From Chryseolinea sp. (GTDB lineage Bacteria; Bacteroidota; Bacteroidia; Cytophagales; Cyclobacteriaceae): a stretch of 64,000 bases of DNA. Position 1 is the stretch's first letter; every line of letters starts with the position of its first letter. The notes under the pieces were generated by a model. The model ran no database searches. It worked only from the letters and a program-made list of their open reading frames with translations, and had not been told where the DNA came from. The DNA lies in the NCBI GenBank assembly GCA_025923195.1, contig JAICGJ010000006.1, positions 22,349 to 86,348 on the forward strand, written 5' to 3'. Of the stretch, positions 18,922-27,771 are shown piece by piece. Made by a program: the position numbers and the translations under genes.

Positions 18922-19734
18922 ATGTATGCTAATAGAAAAAGCAATAAGGTAAGACCAAAGAAGTCGCTGGGCCAACATTTTTTGCATGATGTGTCCGTGG
19001 CGCAGCGAATTGTGGGTGCCTTACAAAGCAAATCTGCTGCTCACCGCGTTCTTGAGATCGGACCAGGAATGGGGATACTCACGAGGTATCTCATGAAACG
19101 TGATGACATCGATTTAAGCGTCGTCGAAGTTGATCGGGACTCTGTTGCCTATCTGAAAGAACATTACCCGGCACTGAAGGAACGGATCATCGAGGGTGAC
19201 TTTTTAGAGATGGAGATGGAAAAAATCTTCAGAGAGAGATTCTCCGTCATTGGCAATTTCCCTTACAACATATCATCTCAGATTTTTTTTAAGATACTAG
19301 CCGCCCGGGCTTATGTAGATCAGGTTGTATGTATGCTTCAAAAAGAGGTGGCCGATAGAATAGCAGCTCCACCAGGAAGCAAAACATACGGTATTCTAAG
19401 CGTGTTGATCCAGGCTTATTATAATGTTCAGAATTTGTTCAAAGTTATGCCGGGAGCCTTCACTCCGCCGCCAAAAGTTATCTCTTCGGTGATTAGGCTC
19501 GAACGAAATAATGTTGTGAAGCTAAGCTGCGATGAATTCCTTTTTGTTACGGTAGTAAAACAAGCTTTCAATACGCGACGGAAGACCTTGCGCAACGCGC
19601 TAAAAAATCTAAATTTGGCAGCCGAAATTGCAGCGCTCCCCCTACTGGACAAGCGAGCGGAACAATTATCAGTCAAGGACTTCGAAAACATTACGCTATT
19701 AATCGAAAAAAGTCGTGGAGCAGTTAGCGATTGA
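18922..19734 (+). CDS. rsmA: 16S rRNA dimethyladenosine transferase (KsgA)
   Basis: 270 residues from the ATG at 18922; the longer frame from 18847 would run into the divergent pdxA start and adds a non-conserved leader. Motifs are KKSLGQHFLHD, the SAM-binding VLEIGPGMGILT, the catalytic NFPYNIS and the C-terminal helical domain with NTRRKTLRNALKN. It dimethylates A1518 and A1519 of 16S rRNA. The 3' end overlaps the mgtE start by 20 bases, so the two are translationally linked. Confidence 0.95.
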   Translation: MYANRKSNKVRPKKSLGQHFLHDVSVAQRIVGALQSKSAAHRVLEIGPGMGILTRYLMKRDDIDLSVVEVDRDSVAYLKEHYPALKERIIEGDFLEMEMEKIFRERFSVIGNFPYNISSQIFFKILAARAYVDQVVCMLQKEVADRIAAPPGSKTYGILSVLIQAYYNVQNLFKVMPGAFTPPPKVISSVIRLERNNVVKLSCDEFLFVTVVKQAFNTRRKTLRNALKNLNLAAEIAALPLLDKRAEQLSVKDFENITLLIEKSRGAVSD

Positions 19735-21073
19735 TTTTGAATTAACAAAGGAATTTCGCGATCGCTTTCAGCAAGCGTTAGACGAGCGCGATCAACAATT
19801 TATCCGTACTTCGCTAGCACACGTTAAGGCCGCTGACATCACATCGTTATTGTACGAATTCAATTCGGAAGAATCCAAATATGTCATGGATCTTCTGCCA
19901 ATTGAAACGCAAGCCGAAATCATCAGCGATCTCGATCGTGAAACCCGCAAAAAATTTCTAAAGGTTTATCCTCCCTCCGAGATCATAAATTTTCTTAATC
20001 AGTTGGCATCCGATGATACAGCTGATATCCTGAATGAATTGCCTATTAAGGAAAGGGAGGAAGTTTTGTCCGGATTGGAACAGGAACTTAAGGTACAGGT
20101 AACTGAGCTTCTGCGGTATGAGGAAAATGTAGCTGGTGGCTTGATGGCTAAGGAACTCATAAAAGCCCGATATAATTGGACTGTTGTTCAATGTGTGGAC
20201 GAAATCCGGAAACAGGCTGAGAGCGTTAATAAATTTTATACGGTTTATGTCGTTGATGAGAGGGACAAACTTCTGGGAAGAGTGCCGTTGCAGGATTTAA
20301 TAGTCTCCGACGCCAGGACAATAGTAGCAGATATCTACGAGAAGGATGTAGTAGCCGTTGAGACATACTTAGAAGACTGGCAGGTAGCAGAAATCATGCA
20401 GAAGTACGACCTGGAATCCGTGCCCGTTGTTAATGTACAAGGTCAGTTAGTAGGAAGGATCACTATCGACGACGTTGTGGATGTTATCACGGAGCAGGCG
20501 GAAGAAGAACGCCAGATCATGGCAGGTATCAGCGAAGATGTAGAGGAGGATGACAGCGTTTGGAGAAACACGCGTGCGCGCTTACCCTGGTTGTTGATCG
20601 GCATTGTAGGAGGCTTGATGAATGCAAAATTCATGGGGCTGTTCGAAGCAGAACTTGCGCGGGTCACGGCCATTGCTTTTTTCACTCCCTTGATCCAGGC
20701 AACAGGTGGCAATGTGGGCATTCAATCTTCATCTCTTATTGTGCAAAGTCTTGCGAATCCGGATTTTGTTGATGAAGGTCTTTGGAAGCGTTTGATCAAG
20801 GTTTTTTTTGTTGCTATCCTAAATGGTCTTGTCTTAGCTATTATCGTCTTTGGGGCCAATGTATTGCTATTTGGCGAGTATGAGTTGTCGATGGTAGTCT
20901 CGCTGGCACTCTTTAGTGTAGTATTATTTGCCTCTTTTATTGGAACGGTTACCCCGTTAATATTGAACCGTCTTAACTTTAATCCGGCCCTCGCAGCAGG
21001 CCCTTTTATTACTACCATGAATGATCTACTGGGTCTCACGGTCTATTTTTTCACGGTGCATATACTACTTTGA
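19715..21073 (+). CDS. mgtE: MgtE-family magnesium channel/transporter
   Basis: 452 residues. The order is the N-terminal helical domain of superhelical repeats (LLPIETQAEIISDLD, LASDDTADILNELP), two CBS domains (about 130-250, VNKFYTVYVVDERDKLLGRVPLQDL and YDLESVPVVNVQGQLVGRITIDDV), then five membrane helices with FFTPLIQATGGNVGIQSSSL and NRLNFNPALAAGPFITTMND, the pore-forming motifs. It moves Mg2+ across the inner membrane, gated by cytosolic Mg2+. The start is a GTG inside the end of rsmA, and the TGA stop overlaps the next ATG (TGATG). Confidence 0.94.
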   Translation: MEQLAIDFELTKEFRDRFQQALDERDQQFIRTSLAHVKAADITSLLYEFNSEESKYVMDLLPIETQAEIISDLDRETRKKFLKVYPPSEIINFLNQLASDDTADILNELPIKEREEVLSGLEQELKVQVTELLRYEENVAGGLMAKELIKARYNWTVVQCVDEIRKQAESVNKFYTVYVVDERDKLLGRVPLQDLIVSDARTIVADIYEKDVVAVETYLEDWQVAEIMQKYDLESVPVVNVQGQLVGRITIDDVVDVITEQAEEERQIMAGISEDVEEDDSVWRNTRARLPWLLIGIVGGLMNAKFMGLFEAELARVTAIAFFTPLIQATGGNVGIQSSSLIVQSLANPDFVDEGLWKRLIKVFFVAILNGLVLAIIVFGANVLLFGEYELSMVVSLALFSVVLFASFIGTVTPLILNRLNFNPALAAGPFITTMNDLLGLTVYFFTVHILL

Positions 21074-22023
21074 TGCCACTACCAAAATGTCTTATAATCG
21101 ATCCCATGCATGAAAGCATCTTCGGTATGCTGCAGGATATTGGATGGGATGTAGATTACTATCCCAACATCACTCGCGAAGAGATAAAGACAGAACACCA
21201 CGGTTATCAGGGCCTGATTGTAAGGAGCAAAACCTTCGTTGACCGCGACTTGCTTGGGCCCAACCCAACGGTAAAATTCATAGCGAGGGCAGGAGCAGGG
21301 TTGGACAACCTTGATCTTCCTTATTTGCTTGAAAAAAAAATTCATGTAGTTCATGCTTCCGAAGGTAACCGCGATGCAGTAGGAGAGCACGCAGTCGGAC
21401 TCCTGCTGGCTATCATTCGGAAGATCGTGAAAGCTGATACTGAAGTGAAAAAATTTGTTTGGGCTCGTGAGTCGAACCGTGGAAGTGAGATCATGAGTAA
21501 AACGGTCGGTATTATAGGATACGGAAATACAGGCCAGGCATTTGCGAGACGTCTGTCAGGGTTTGGATGTAATGTTTTAGCATATGATAAGTATAAAAGC
21601 ATTATCTCTAATCCGCTTTGTAAAGAGGCAAAAATGCAGACCATCTTTGAAGAAGCTGATGTTCTAAGCCTCCATATTCCACTCACAGACGAAACAAGGA
21701 TGTTGGTAGATATCAATTACTTGAAAAGATTTAAAAAGCCTATTATACTTATTAATACAGCAAGAGGAGAGATCGTATCTATGGCCGCTGTTCATCAGGC
21801 ATTGACCGAAGGCTACCTTCGAGGTGCAGCACTAGACGTACTGGAAAATGAAAAACTGGATAGATTAACGCCGTCCCAAATTGAGGCATTTAATTTTTTG
21901 CGTGAAAGGTCTGATGTAATATTCACCCCCCACATTGCGGGCTGGACGTATGAATCGCATGTGAAAATAAATGTAGCTTTGGTGCAAAAAATTACCGCCT
22001 TGCAATTGACTAAACCTATCTAA
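21073..22023 (+). CDS. D-2-hydroxyacid dehydrogenase (SerA-like)
   Basis: 316 residues from an ATG that overlaps the mgtE stop. The NAD-binding domain has GIIGYGNTGQAFARRL, and the catalytic Arg, Glu and His lie in NTARGEIV, the following LDVLENE region and TPHIAGWT. The length lacks the ACT domains of long SerA, so it could be phosphoglycerate dehydrogenase or another 2-hydroxyacid dehydrogenase. No serB or serC is adjacent. The overlap indicates co-translation with mgtE. Confidence 0.85.
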   Translation: MPLPKCLIIDPMHESIFGMLQDIGWDVDYYPNITREEIKTEHHGYQGLIVRSKTFVDRDLLGPNPTVKFIARAGAGLDNLDLPYLLEKKIHVVHASEGNRDAVGEHAVGLLLAIIRKIVKADTEVKKFVWARESNRGSEIMSKTVGIIGYGNTGQAFARRLSGFGCNVLAYDKYKSIISNPLCKEAKMQTIFEEADVLSLHIPLTDETRMLVDINYLKRFKKPIILINTARGEIVSMAAVHQALTEGYLRGAALDVLENEKLDRLTPSQIEAFNFLRERSDVIFTPHIAGWTYESHVKINVALVQKITALQLTKPI

Positions 22024-22044
22024 AATCAGGCACTCCACTTATTC

Positions 22045-22890
22045 ATGGGTATTTTACAAAAACGATTTAAGAAAGTAGGTGAGTTTTTCAATTCAATCAT
22101 TGAAAAGCCGCTTTTAACTTCTACCATAGTTTTGGTATTGGTATCCATACTCGTGCTTTCGCTGAGCATGCCGTATTATGTTTCTGATTTCAACACGTTC
22201 ATAATTCAAGTGCTTGCAGAAGCGCACGGAATGATCTTCGACATCGCGGTCATTGGTATTCTGATTTTCTGGCTTAACAAAAACGGTGAAACTCGCCAGC
22301 GAATCAGAACCTACAAAGATGAAATTGACGATTTTAGATTATGGGAATCTGAAGAAGCCGCGTTTCGTACGGTCGGTAACATCAAAAGGCTAAACCGACA
22401 CAAGATTCACGAAATAAACCTCGTGAATTGTTATCTTCCGCGAACCAATCTTAACTACGTTAATCTGGCGGGCTCTAATCTCAATTCCGCGAACATATCT
22501 CAATCGTCGTTGATTGAATCAAATCTTGAAAGCGCCCGATTGAATCAAACGAATTTTGAAAATTCTAATCTCAATCAGGCAAACCTAAAAAGCGCTTACG
22601 CGAGTGGTGCAAATTTCAAGGATGCGTTTCTTATCAAGGCATACTTCGAAAATGCCTTTTTAATTAAGGCCAATTTTTGCAATGCATTTCTTATGGAGGC
22701 CGACCTTAAGAATTGCTACCTCATGGGCGCCGATTTCGAGAATGCAAGTCTATATAAAGCGGATCTCCGCGGTGCTAAAGGTTTGACCGTCGAACAACTT
22801 TCAAAAGTAAAAACCCTCTATTTGGCAAGATTTGACGAGGAAATTCTGGAACAGATCAAAACCAACCTCCCAGAACTAGTAGGAGCCTGA
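22045..22890 (+). CDS. Pentapeptide-repeat membrane protein
   Basis: 281 residues. Two membrane helices (LTSTIVLVLVSILVLSLSMP and GMIFDIAVIGILIFWL) are followed by a cytoplasmic right-handed beta-helix of pentapeptide repeats A(N/D)LXX from about 130 to 245 (YVNLAGSNLNSANIS, FENSNLNQANLK, FKDAFLIKAYFENAFLIKANF). It lies 21 bases after the hydroxyacid dehydrogenase. The function of most such proteins is unknown. The C-terminal tail (VEQLSKVKTLYLARFDEEI) is the capping helix typical of pentapeptide proteins. Confidence 0.85.
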   Translation: MGILQKRFKKVGEFFNSIIEKPLLTSTIVLVLVSILVLSLSMPYYVSDFNTFIIQVLAEAHGMIFDIAVIGILIFWLNKNGETRQRIRTYKDEIDDFRLWESEEAAFRTVGNIKRLNRHKIHEINLVNCYLPRTNLNYVNLAGSNLNSANISQSSLIESNLESARLNQTNFENSNLNQANLKSAYASGANFKDAFLIKAYFENAFLIKANFCNAFLMEADLKNCYLMGADFENASLYKADLRGAKGLTVEQLSKVKTLYLARFDEEILEQIKTNLPELVGA

Positions 22891-22891
22891 T

Positions 22892-22921
22892 TTTGCATTC
22901 ATTAATAAAGTATTACCTTTG
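22892..22921 (+). promoter_or_regulatory. Bacteroidota-type promoter upstream of greA
   Basis: TTTG at 22892-22895 and TACCTTTG at 22914-22921 are separated by 18 bases, matching the -33/-7 consensus TTTG and TAnnTTTG. Transcription would begin a few bases after 22921, just before the hairpin at 22928. Confidence 0.7.
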
Positions 22922-22927
22922 CATTAG

Positions 22928-22963
22928 CAACGGTCTCCGACGAGGCCGTTGTTTCTTTTTTTG
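22928..22963 (+). terminator. Intrinsic terminator in the greA leader
   Basis: CAACGGTCTC (22928-22937) pairs with GAGGCCGTTG (22942-22951), one G-U wobble, 4-base loop, followed by TTTCTTTTTTT. It begins about 6 bases after the -7 box of the predicted greA promoter. It may end transcripts of the pentapeptide gene, or act as a leader attenuator for greA (see findings). Confidence 0.8.
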
Positions 22964-23091
22964 ATCGCAGCGAACGGAGTGCTGTTGGTCTCAAATAAGT
23001 TTGCACGTATAATTTGAGAAACACACGGCATGGGTCGGACATACACCCTTTCGGTTGTCCTGAGCCATGAGGTGAACTAAATTTATTGGTT

Positions 23092-23568
23092 ATGAACAAG
23101 AAAGTATCATACTACACAAAAGAGGGACTGGAAAAGCTACAGAATGAGTTAAGTACCCTTAAGTCTAAAGGACGTCAGGAAATTGCACGCCAAATAGCAG
23201 AAGCGCGCGATAAAGGCGATCTGAGCGAAAATGCTGAGTACGATGCCGCTAAAGATGCCCAAGGCCACCTGGAAGCAAAAATTGCCCAGCTGGAAGATCT
23301 CGTATCCAATGCCAGATTGCTGGACGAAAGCAATATCGACACTTCTAAGGTGTCCATACTTTCGAAGGTGACCATCAAAAACAAAAAAAATGGCGCTTCT
23401 GTCACCTATACTTTGGTGTCTGAAGAAGAAGCTGACTTAAAAGCGGGAAAAATTTCGACTATGTCGCCGATAGGCAAGGGCCTATTGGGCAAAAAGATGG
23501 GAGAGGTAGCGAACATCACTACCCCGGCAGGCGAGATGGCGTTTGAAATAATGAAAATTTCGAGTTAG
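23092..23568 (+). CDS. greA: Transcription elongation factor GreA
   Basis: 158 residues, the standard length. The N-terminal coiled-coil begins YYTKEGLEKLQNELSTLKSKGRQE and contains the conserved tip region DLSENAEYDAAKDAQGHLEAKI with the two acidic residues that act in RNA cleavage; the C-terminal FKBP-like domain ends GKKMGEVANITTPAG. The ATG at 23092 is preferred over an in-frame TTG six bases upstream. GreA rescues backtracked RNA polymerase. The HIT gene follows after 10 bases. Confidence 0.95.
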   Translation: MNKKVSYYTKEGLEKLQNELSTLKSKGRQEIARQIAEARDKGDLSENAEYDAAKDAQGHLEAKIAQLEDLVSNARLLDESNIDTSKVSILSKVTIKNKKNGASVTYTLVSEEEADLKAGKISTMSPIGKGLLGKKMGEVANITTPAGEMAFEIMKISS

Positions 23569-23578
23569 AAGCTGTACC

Positions 23579-23980
23579 ATGGCAAGCATCTTCACTAAGA
23601 TAATCAACCGCGAGATCCCGGGCCATATAGTGGCCGAAGATGATCACTATATTGCTTTTCTGGACATTAACCCGCTTGTACTAGGCCATACGTTGGTCGT
23701 TCCCAAGAAAGAGGTTGATTTTATATTTGACCTGGATGATGATACGCTTGCAGGACTTCACCTGTTCGCAAAAAAAGTCGCCCATGCCATCAGGAAAGCA
23801 GTGCCCTGCAAAAGGATAGGGGTGGCCGTTATCGGGTTGGAGGTTCCGCATACCCACGTCCACCTCGTACCTATGAACTCTATGGGAGACCTGAATTTTA
23901 CGCGGCCCAAACTTTCTCCGTCGAAGCCAGAGCTCGAGGGGATCAACAAGAAAATTCAGCAGGCTTTTAATGATCAATAG
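23579..23980 (+). CDS. HIT-family nucleotide hydrolase/transferase
   Basis: 133 residues with the histidine triad HTHVHLV near residue 98 and the family start SIFTKIINREIPGHIVAEDD. HIT proteins of this class (HinT-like) hydrolyse purine nucleoside phosphoramidates. The gene is 10 bases downstream of greA and probably co-transcribed. It converges with pgk, leaving ~110 bases. Confidence 0.92.
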   Translation: MASIFTKIINREIPGHIVAEDDHYIAFLDINPLVLGHTLVVPKKEVDFIFDLDDDTLAGLHLFAKKVAHAIRKAVPCKRIGVAVIGLEVPHTHVHLVPMNSMGDLNFTRPKLSPSKPELEGINKKIQQAFNDQ

Positions 23981-24090
23981 AGAGTTATGGAGATCCTGCT
24001 GATTCAGCAGCGGTTATTTGCGCGACCTGTCAAATTCATTCTATTGTTCGGGAGCTGTTGTGTAACTACTAACGTAAATTGTCGCTTTGT

Positions 24091-25275
24091 TTACGCAAGC
24101 GCCTTGACGCCGGGTAGTACTTTCCCTTCAAAATATTCAAGCAAGGCGCCGCCACCGGTAGACACGTAGCTAACGTCGTCGCTGAATCCTAGTTGCGCAA
24201 CTGCAGCCGCAGAATCTCCGCCGCCGATCAGCGAGAATGCTCCTTTTTTGGTAGCGTTCACAACGGCTTGTGCGATGGATTTTGTACCGTCAGCGAACTT
24301 CTCCATTTCAAACACCCCCATGGGGCCATTCCATAAAATGGTCTTGGACTCCTCGATGGCTTTCTTGAATACACTGATGGCCTGCGGACCTATATCGAGA
24401 CCCATCCAACCATTTGGAATCGCATTATTATTCGTTACCTGTGTATTTGCATCAGCTGCGAATTTATCGGCCACAACGGAATCGATAGGCAAAATTAACT
24501 CGACACTCTTGTTCTTTGCTTTTTGAATCAGCTCCTTGGCAAGGTCGAGTTTGTCTTCCTCTACCAACGAATTTCCAACAGCACCACCCAAAGCCTTGAA
24601 GAAGGTATATGCCATCCCGCCTCCAATAACGAGGTTGTCCACTTTGTCAAGAAGATTTTCAATGATGAGAATTTTGTCGCTGATTTTTGCACCACCCATG
24701 ATGGCAGTAAATGGCTTGGCAGCCTTTTCAATCACCCTCCTGGCATTGTCAAGTTCTGCTGCCATCACCAGTCCCGCACACTTTTCTTTAAAAAACTGCG
24801 CCACGATCGTCGTTGAGGCATGAGCACGATGAGCGGTTCCGAATGCATCGTTCACATACAAATCTCCATGCTGGGAAAGCTTTTTCGCGAATGCTTCATC
24901 TCCCTTCTCTTCCTGTTTGTAAAAACGGAGGTTCTCTAATAATAAGACTTCGCCAGCCTTCAAATCAGCAGAAGCCTTAAAGGCCTCGTCGCCGATACAA
25001 TCGTTGACGAATTTCACTTTCTGACCCAATAACTCTTCGGTCTTATTGACGGTGTGTCGAAGCGAGAACTTGTCCTCAGGACCCTCCTTAGGCCTTCCAA
25101 GATGTGACATCAGAATGCAGCTTCCACCATCGTTAAGGATTTTTTTCAAGGTAGGTATGGTAGCCCGTATACGATTATCATCCGTCACATTAAAGCTTTT
25201 GTCTAATGGCACGTTGAAATCAACGCGTATTAGTGCACGTTTCCCTTTAAAGTTAATGTCGTTGATGGTTTTCAT
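24091..25275 (-). CDS. pgk: Phosphoglycerate kinase
   Basis: 394 residues from the ATG at 25275 ([24 protein letters not shown]); the reading frame extends 17 codons upstream but that part is not conserved. Motifs include [52 protein letters not shown] and [12 protein letters not shown]. It carries out the ATP-generating step of glycolysis. pfkA lies upstream on the same strand, ~260 bases away. Confidence 0.96.
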   Translation of the reverse strand: MKTINDINFKGKRALIRVDFNVPLDKSFNVTDDNRIRATIPTLKKILNDGGSCILMSHLGRPKEGPEDKFSLRHTVNKTEELLGQKVKFVNDCIGDEAFKASADLKAGEVLLLENLRFYKQEEKGDEAFAKKLSQHGDLYVNDAFGTAHRAHASTTIVAQFFKEKCAGLVMAAELDNARRVIEKAAKPFTAIMGGAKISDKILIIENLLDKVDNLVIGGGMAYTFFKALGGAVGNSLVEEDKLDLAKELIQKAKNKSVELILPIDSVVADKFAADANTQVTNNNAIPNGWMGLDIGPQAISVFKKAIEESKTILWNGPMGVFEMEKFADGTKSIAQAVVNATKKGAFSLIGGGDSAAAVAQLGFSDDVSYVSTGGGALLEYFEGKVLPGVKALA

Positions 25276-25539
25276 TGGATGTCGTGTAATTGTAGTGGGC
25301 GAATTTAGGAAAAGTACCATTCGCAATGCAGGGTCGGGGTGGTTTTTTCCACAAACGATTGCGTCTGATTTGTTTTAGTTCCTTCAAAATGAAATCAATT
25401 CGAACGCACCGACAATTCGCTCCTCCTAAGTTCCCGACGGTACTTTCAAGCATTTGGATGGCGAAATCAATGGGAGATAGCCCGGGCAATAATTATGGTT
25501 GACTTTGCAATATACGCTAATCAGTCACTGGTATGACCA

Positions 25540-26631
25540 TTAGTCGCCGAACGTTATGTTCAATCCCTTGGCGGCCTGTACGAGATACAGATCTTTGCTG
25601 ACAAAATTCGGTTGCTTTGTCGCCTCTTCTAATGTGACATATGTGATCTGGTTGTTTTTGAACGCAACCATGTTTCCGAATTTTTTTTCCTTCGCTAGCT
25701 CAAATGCCTTTACCCCGAACAACGTGGCCAATATACGGTCGAACGCTATAGGACTTCCCCCGCGTTGCACATGCCCGAGAACGGTTTCCCGGATTTCAGC
25801 TTTGCATCCTGCATCTTTGAGTTGTTTTGACAACTGGTAGGCAACTCCACCTAGGCGAACATGTTCGGAACCCTTTTCGCCTGCCGCGGCCGTGATCGTC
25901 CCCTCTTTCGGTTTTGCACCTTCCGCGATTACAATATTTACAAAACCACGACCTCTTCGGTAGCGGGTTTCTATTCGCTTCACCAGCTTCCGCACATCGT
26001 AGGGGATTTCCGGTATCAAACAAATTTCGGCGCCACCTGCAATGGCCGAATACAACGCAATCCATCCAGCGTCGCGACCCATCACTTCCATGATCATCAC
26101 CCGATGATGGCTTTCAGCAGTGGTCACCAATTTGTCGAAACTGTCGGTGGCGATCTGAACTGCAGTATGGAAACCGAAAGTGATATCAGTTGCCGACAGG
26201 TCATTGTCGATGGTCTTAGGGACTCCAATTATAGGAATACCTTTATTATACAGTGCCTTGGAAATTTTTTGCGAACCGTCACCACCGATATTAATGATCG
26301 CATCAAAGTTTAGCGACTTTAGCCTTTCTACTAGCTCATCGGATCGATCTATATATTTCGTAGTTCCGTCAGATTGCAGAACAGGAAAATTTATCGGATT
26401 TGCCTTATTTGTTGTTTTTAAAATCGTTCCGCCCCGAACGTGGATCCCTGCTGTTTTTGTGCTCGTCAGTTTGATAAGCTCGTGTGGACTATTAAATACT
26501 CCGTTAAACCCTTCAATGCATCCAAACACTTCCCAGTCTTTTTCTTTACGCGCTCGCTTTGCCACTCCGCGAATCACGGCATTAAGTCCCGGACAATCGC
26601 CACCACCGGTAAGTATTAGGAGTTTTTTCAT
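25540..26631 (-). CDS. pfkA: 6-phosphofructokinase
   Basis: 363 residues from the ATG at 26631 (MKKLLILTGGGDCPGLNAVIRGV). The nucleotide loop reads INIGGDGSQ, where Gly after Asp indicates ATP use (pyrophosphate enzymes have GGDD), and the active site reads PKTIDNDLSATDITFGFHTAV with Lys rather than the Gly of E. coli PGTIDND. Substrate-binding MEVMGRDAGWIAL and VLGHVQRGGSP are present. The combination fits the ATP-dependent enzymes of the long, mixed PFK clade. A repeat-rich spacer separates it from tsaC. Confidence 0.93.
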   Translation of the reverse strand: MKKLLILTGGGDCPGLNAVIRGVAKRARKEKDWEVFGCIEGFNGVFNSPHELIKLTSTKTAGIHVRGGTILKTTNKANPINFPVLQSDGTTKYIDRSDELVERLKSLNFDAIINIGGDGSQKISKALYNKGIPIIGVPKTIDNDLSATDITFGFHTAVQIATDSFDKLVTTAESHHRVMIMEVMGRDAGWIALYSAIAGGAEICLIPEIPYDVRKLVKRIETRYRRGRGFVNIVIAEGAKPKEGTITAAAGEKGSEHVRLGGVAYQLSKQLKDAGCKAEIRETVLGHVQRGGSPIAFDRILATLFGVKAFELAKEKKFGNMVAFKNNQITYVTLEEATKQPNFVSKDLYLVQAAKGLNITFGD

Positions 26632-26670
26632 CAACATTGAAATTTAACGGGGCGAAGATAATAAAAGTGC

Positions 26671-26740
26671 CGGAGTGTTGAAGTTCTAAGTGTTGAAGTT
26701 GATGCATATTCAAAAGTGACTTCGTCACTTCAACACTCCG
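26671..26740. repeat. Inverted repeat with ACTTCAAC motifs in the pfkA-tsaC spacer
   Basis: CGGAGTGTTGAAGT (26671-26684) is the exact reverse complement of ACTTCAACACTCCG (26727-26740). A second GTTGAAGT lies at 26692-26699, and a competing hairpin AAGTGAC-TTC-GTCACTT spans 26714-26730. The 8-mer ACTTCAAC is the same unit that forms the array before smpB at 44822. It could end or process transcripts between tsaC and pfkA. Confidence 0.75.
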
Positions 26741-26751
26741 AACCTCAACAC

Positions 26752-27699
26752 TTAACGTCCTGCCGCCCGCTTCAAACGGTCATTAATTGCTTTTCCCAAT
26801 CCTATATCAGGGACGGGTTCAGCAATGATAATTTCAATTGGCATTTTATCCAGATTCCGGAGTGCCGAAAAAAGATTTTGTGCTGCTTCGTTCAGTTGGC
26901 CGGACGGGGAAAGAATAAATTGAAACCGTGACTGAAAATCATGTTGATATGAAAGGATCCCACAACTTTTTCCAGCGTGTAGCCTCATAAGCTCAGAGAT
27001 GTTGCCCAGTACAAGTTTCTTGCCGGGAGCATAGTGGCCCACAAGCTGGCCTGGCGATTTTGGATTTGATGTGGAGTTGGTGCGGACAGCCACAGTGCCG
27101 ACGACGCCTTCAACTTGTTCGAGGGTAATTCCTCCGAATCTGAAGATCACAGGCAGTCCATCCTCAAATCCAACAATGGTTGACTCGATGCCAATCTTAG
27201 ATGGACCGCCGTCCAGAATATAGGAAATCCGGTTGCCGAGTTGTTCTTCGACATGCTGTGGGCGGGTTGGGCTGACGTAACCAAACGGATTCGCACTTGG
27301 CGCAGCAAGCGGAAATGTGAGGGAACCCAGGAGCGCTTGTGTCAATGGGTGGTCGGGACAGCGCATTCCTACGGTATCCAAGCCCGACGTCACTAAATCA
27401 CTGATGTTAGATTTTTTTTTTAACAACAATGTTAACGGACCGGGCCAATACTTATGAGCCAGGAGTCGGGCTTGATCCGGAAGGTTAGTGGTATATTGTT
27501 GAGCTGCAATTAGGTTGGGGACGTGTACGATCAGCGGATCAAATTGTGGCCGGCTCTTTACCTCAAATATTTTTGTGACAGCAGAAAGATCTAGCGCATT
27601 GCCTGCCAGGCCATAAACGGTTTCGGTGGGAATAGCAACCAGTTCACCCGCGATGAGTAAACTCTTTGCTTTTTCTATGTCAGAACCGATTTCAGCCAT
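26752..27699 (-). CDS. tsaC: Threonylcarbamoyl-AMP synthase (Sua5/YwlC type)
   Basis: 315 residues: the YrdC domain first (GELVAIPTETVYGLAGNA, KSRPQFDPLIVHV, MRCPDHPLTQALL, PLAAPSANPFGYVSPT) and then the shorter Sua5 C-terminal domain (SPGQLVGHYAPGKKLVLG). It makes threonylcarbamoyl-AMP from threonine, bicarbonate and ATP for the tRNA t6A37 modification; its partner TsaD is encoded at 43749 in this window. It is divergent from the beta-lactamase-fold gene. Confidence 0.95.
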   Translation of the reverse strand: MAEIGSDIEKAKSLLIAGELVAIPTETVYGLAGNALDLSAVTKIFEVKSRPQFDPLIVHVPNLIAAQQYTTNLPDQARLLAHKYWPGPLTLLLKKKSNISDLVTSGLDTVGMRCPDHPLTQALLGSLTFPLAAPSANPFGYVSPTRPQHVEEQLGNRISYILDGGPSKIGIESTIVGFEDGLPVIFRFGGITLEQVEGVVGTVAVRTNSTSNPKSPGQLVGHYAPGKKLVLGNISELMRLHAGKSCGILSYQHDFQSRFQFILSPSGQLNEAAQNLFSALRNLDKMPIEIIIAEPVPDIGLGKAINDRLKRAAGR

Positions 27700-27771
27700 T
27701 TGGCTGCAAAGCTAGAATTTATTTGCCACCTACCCTTAAAGCGATTAAGTTGCATGAGATATATTTCTTGC

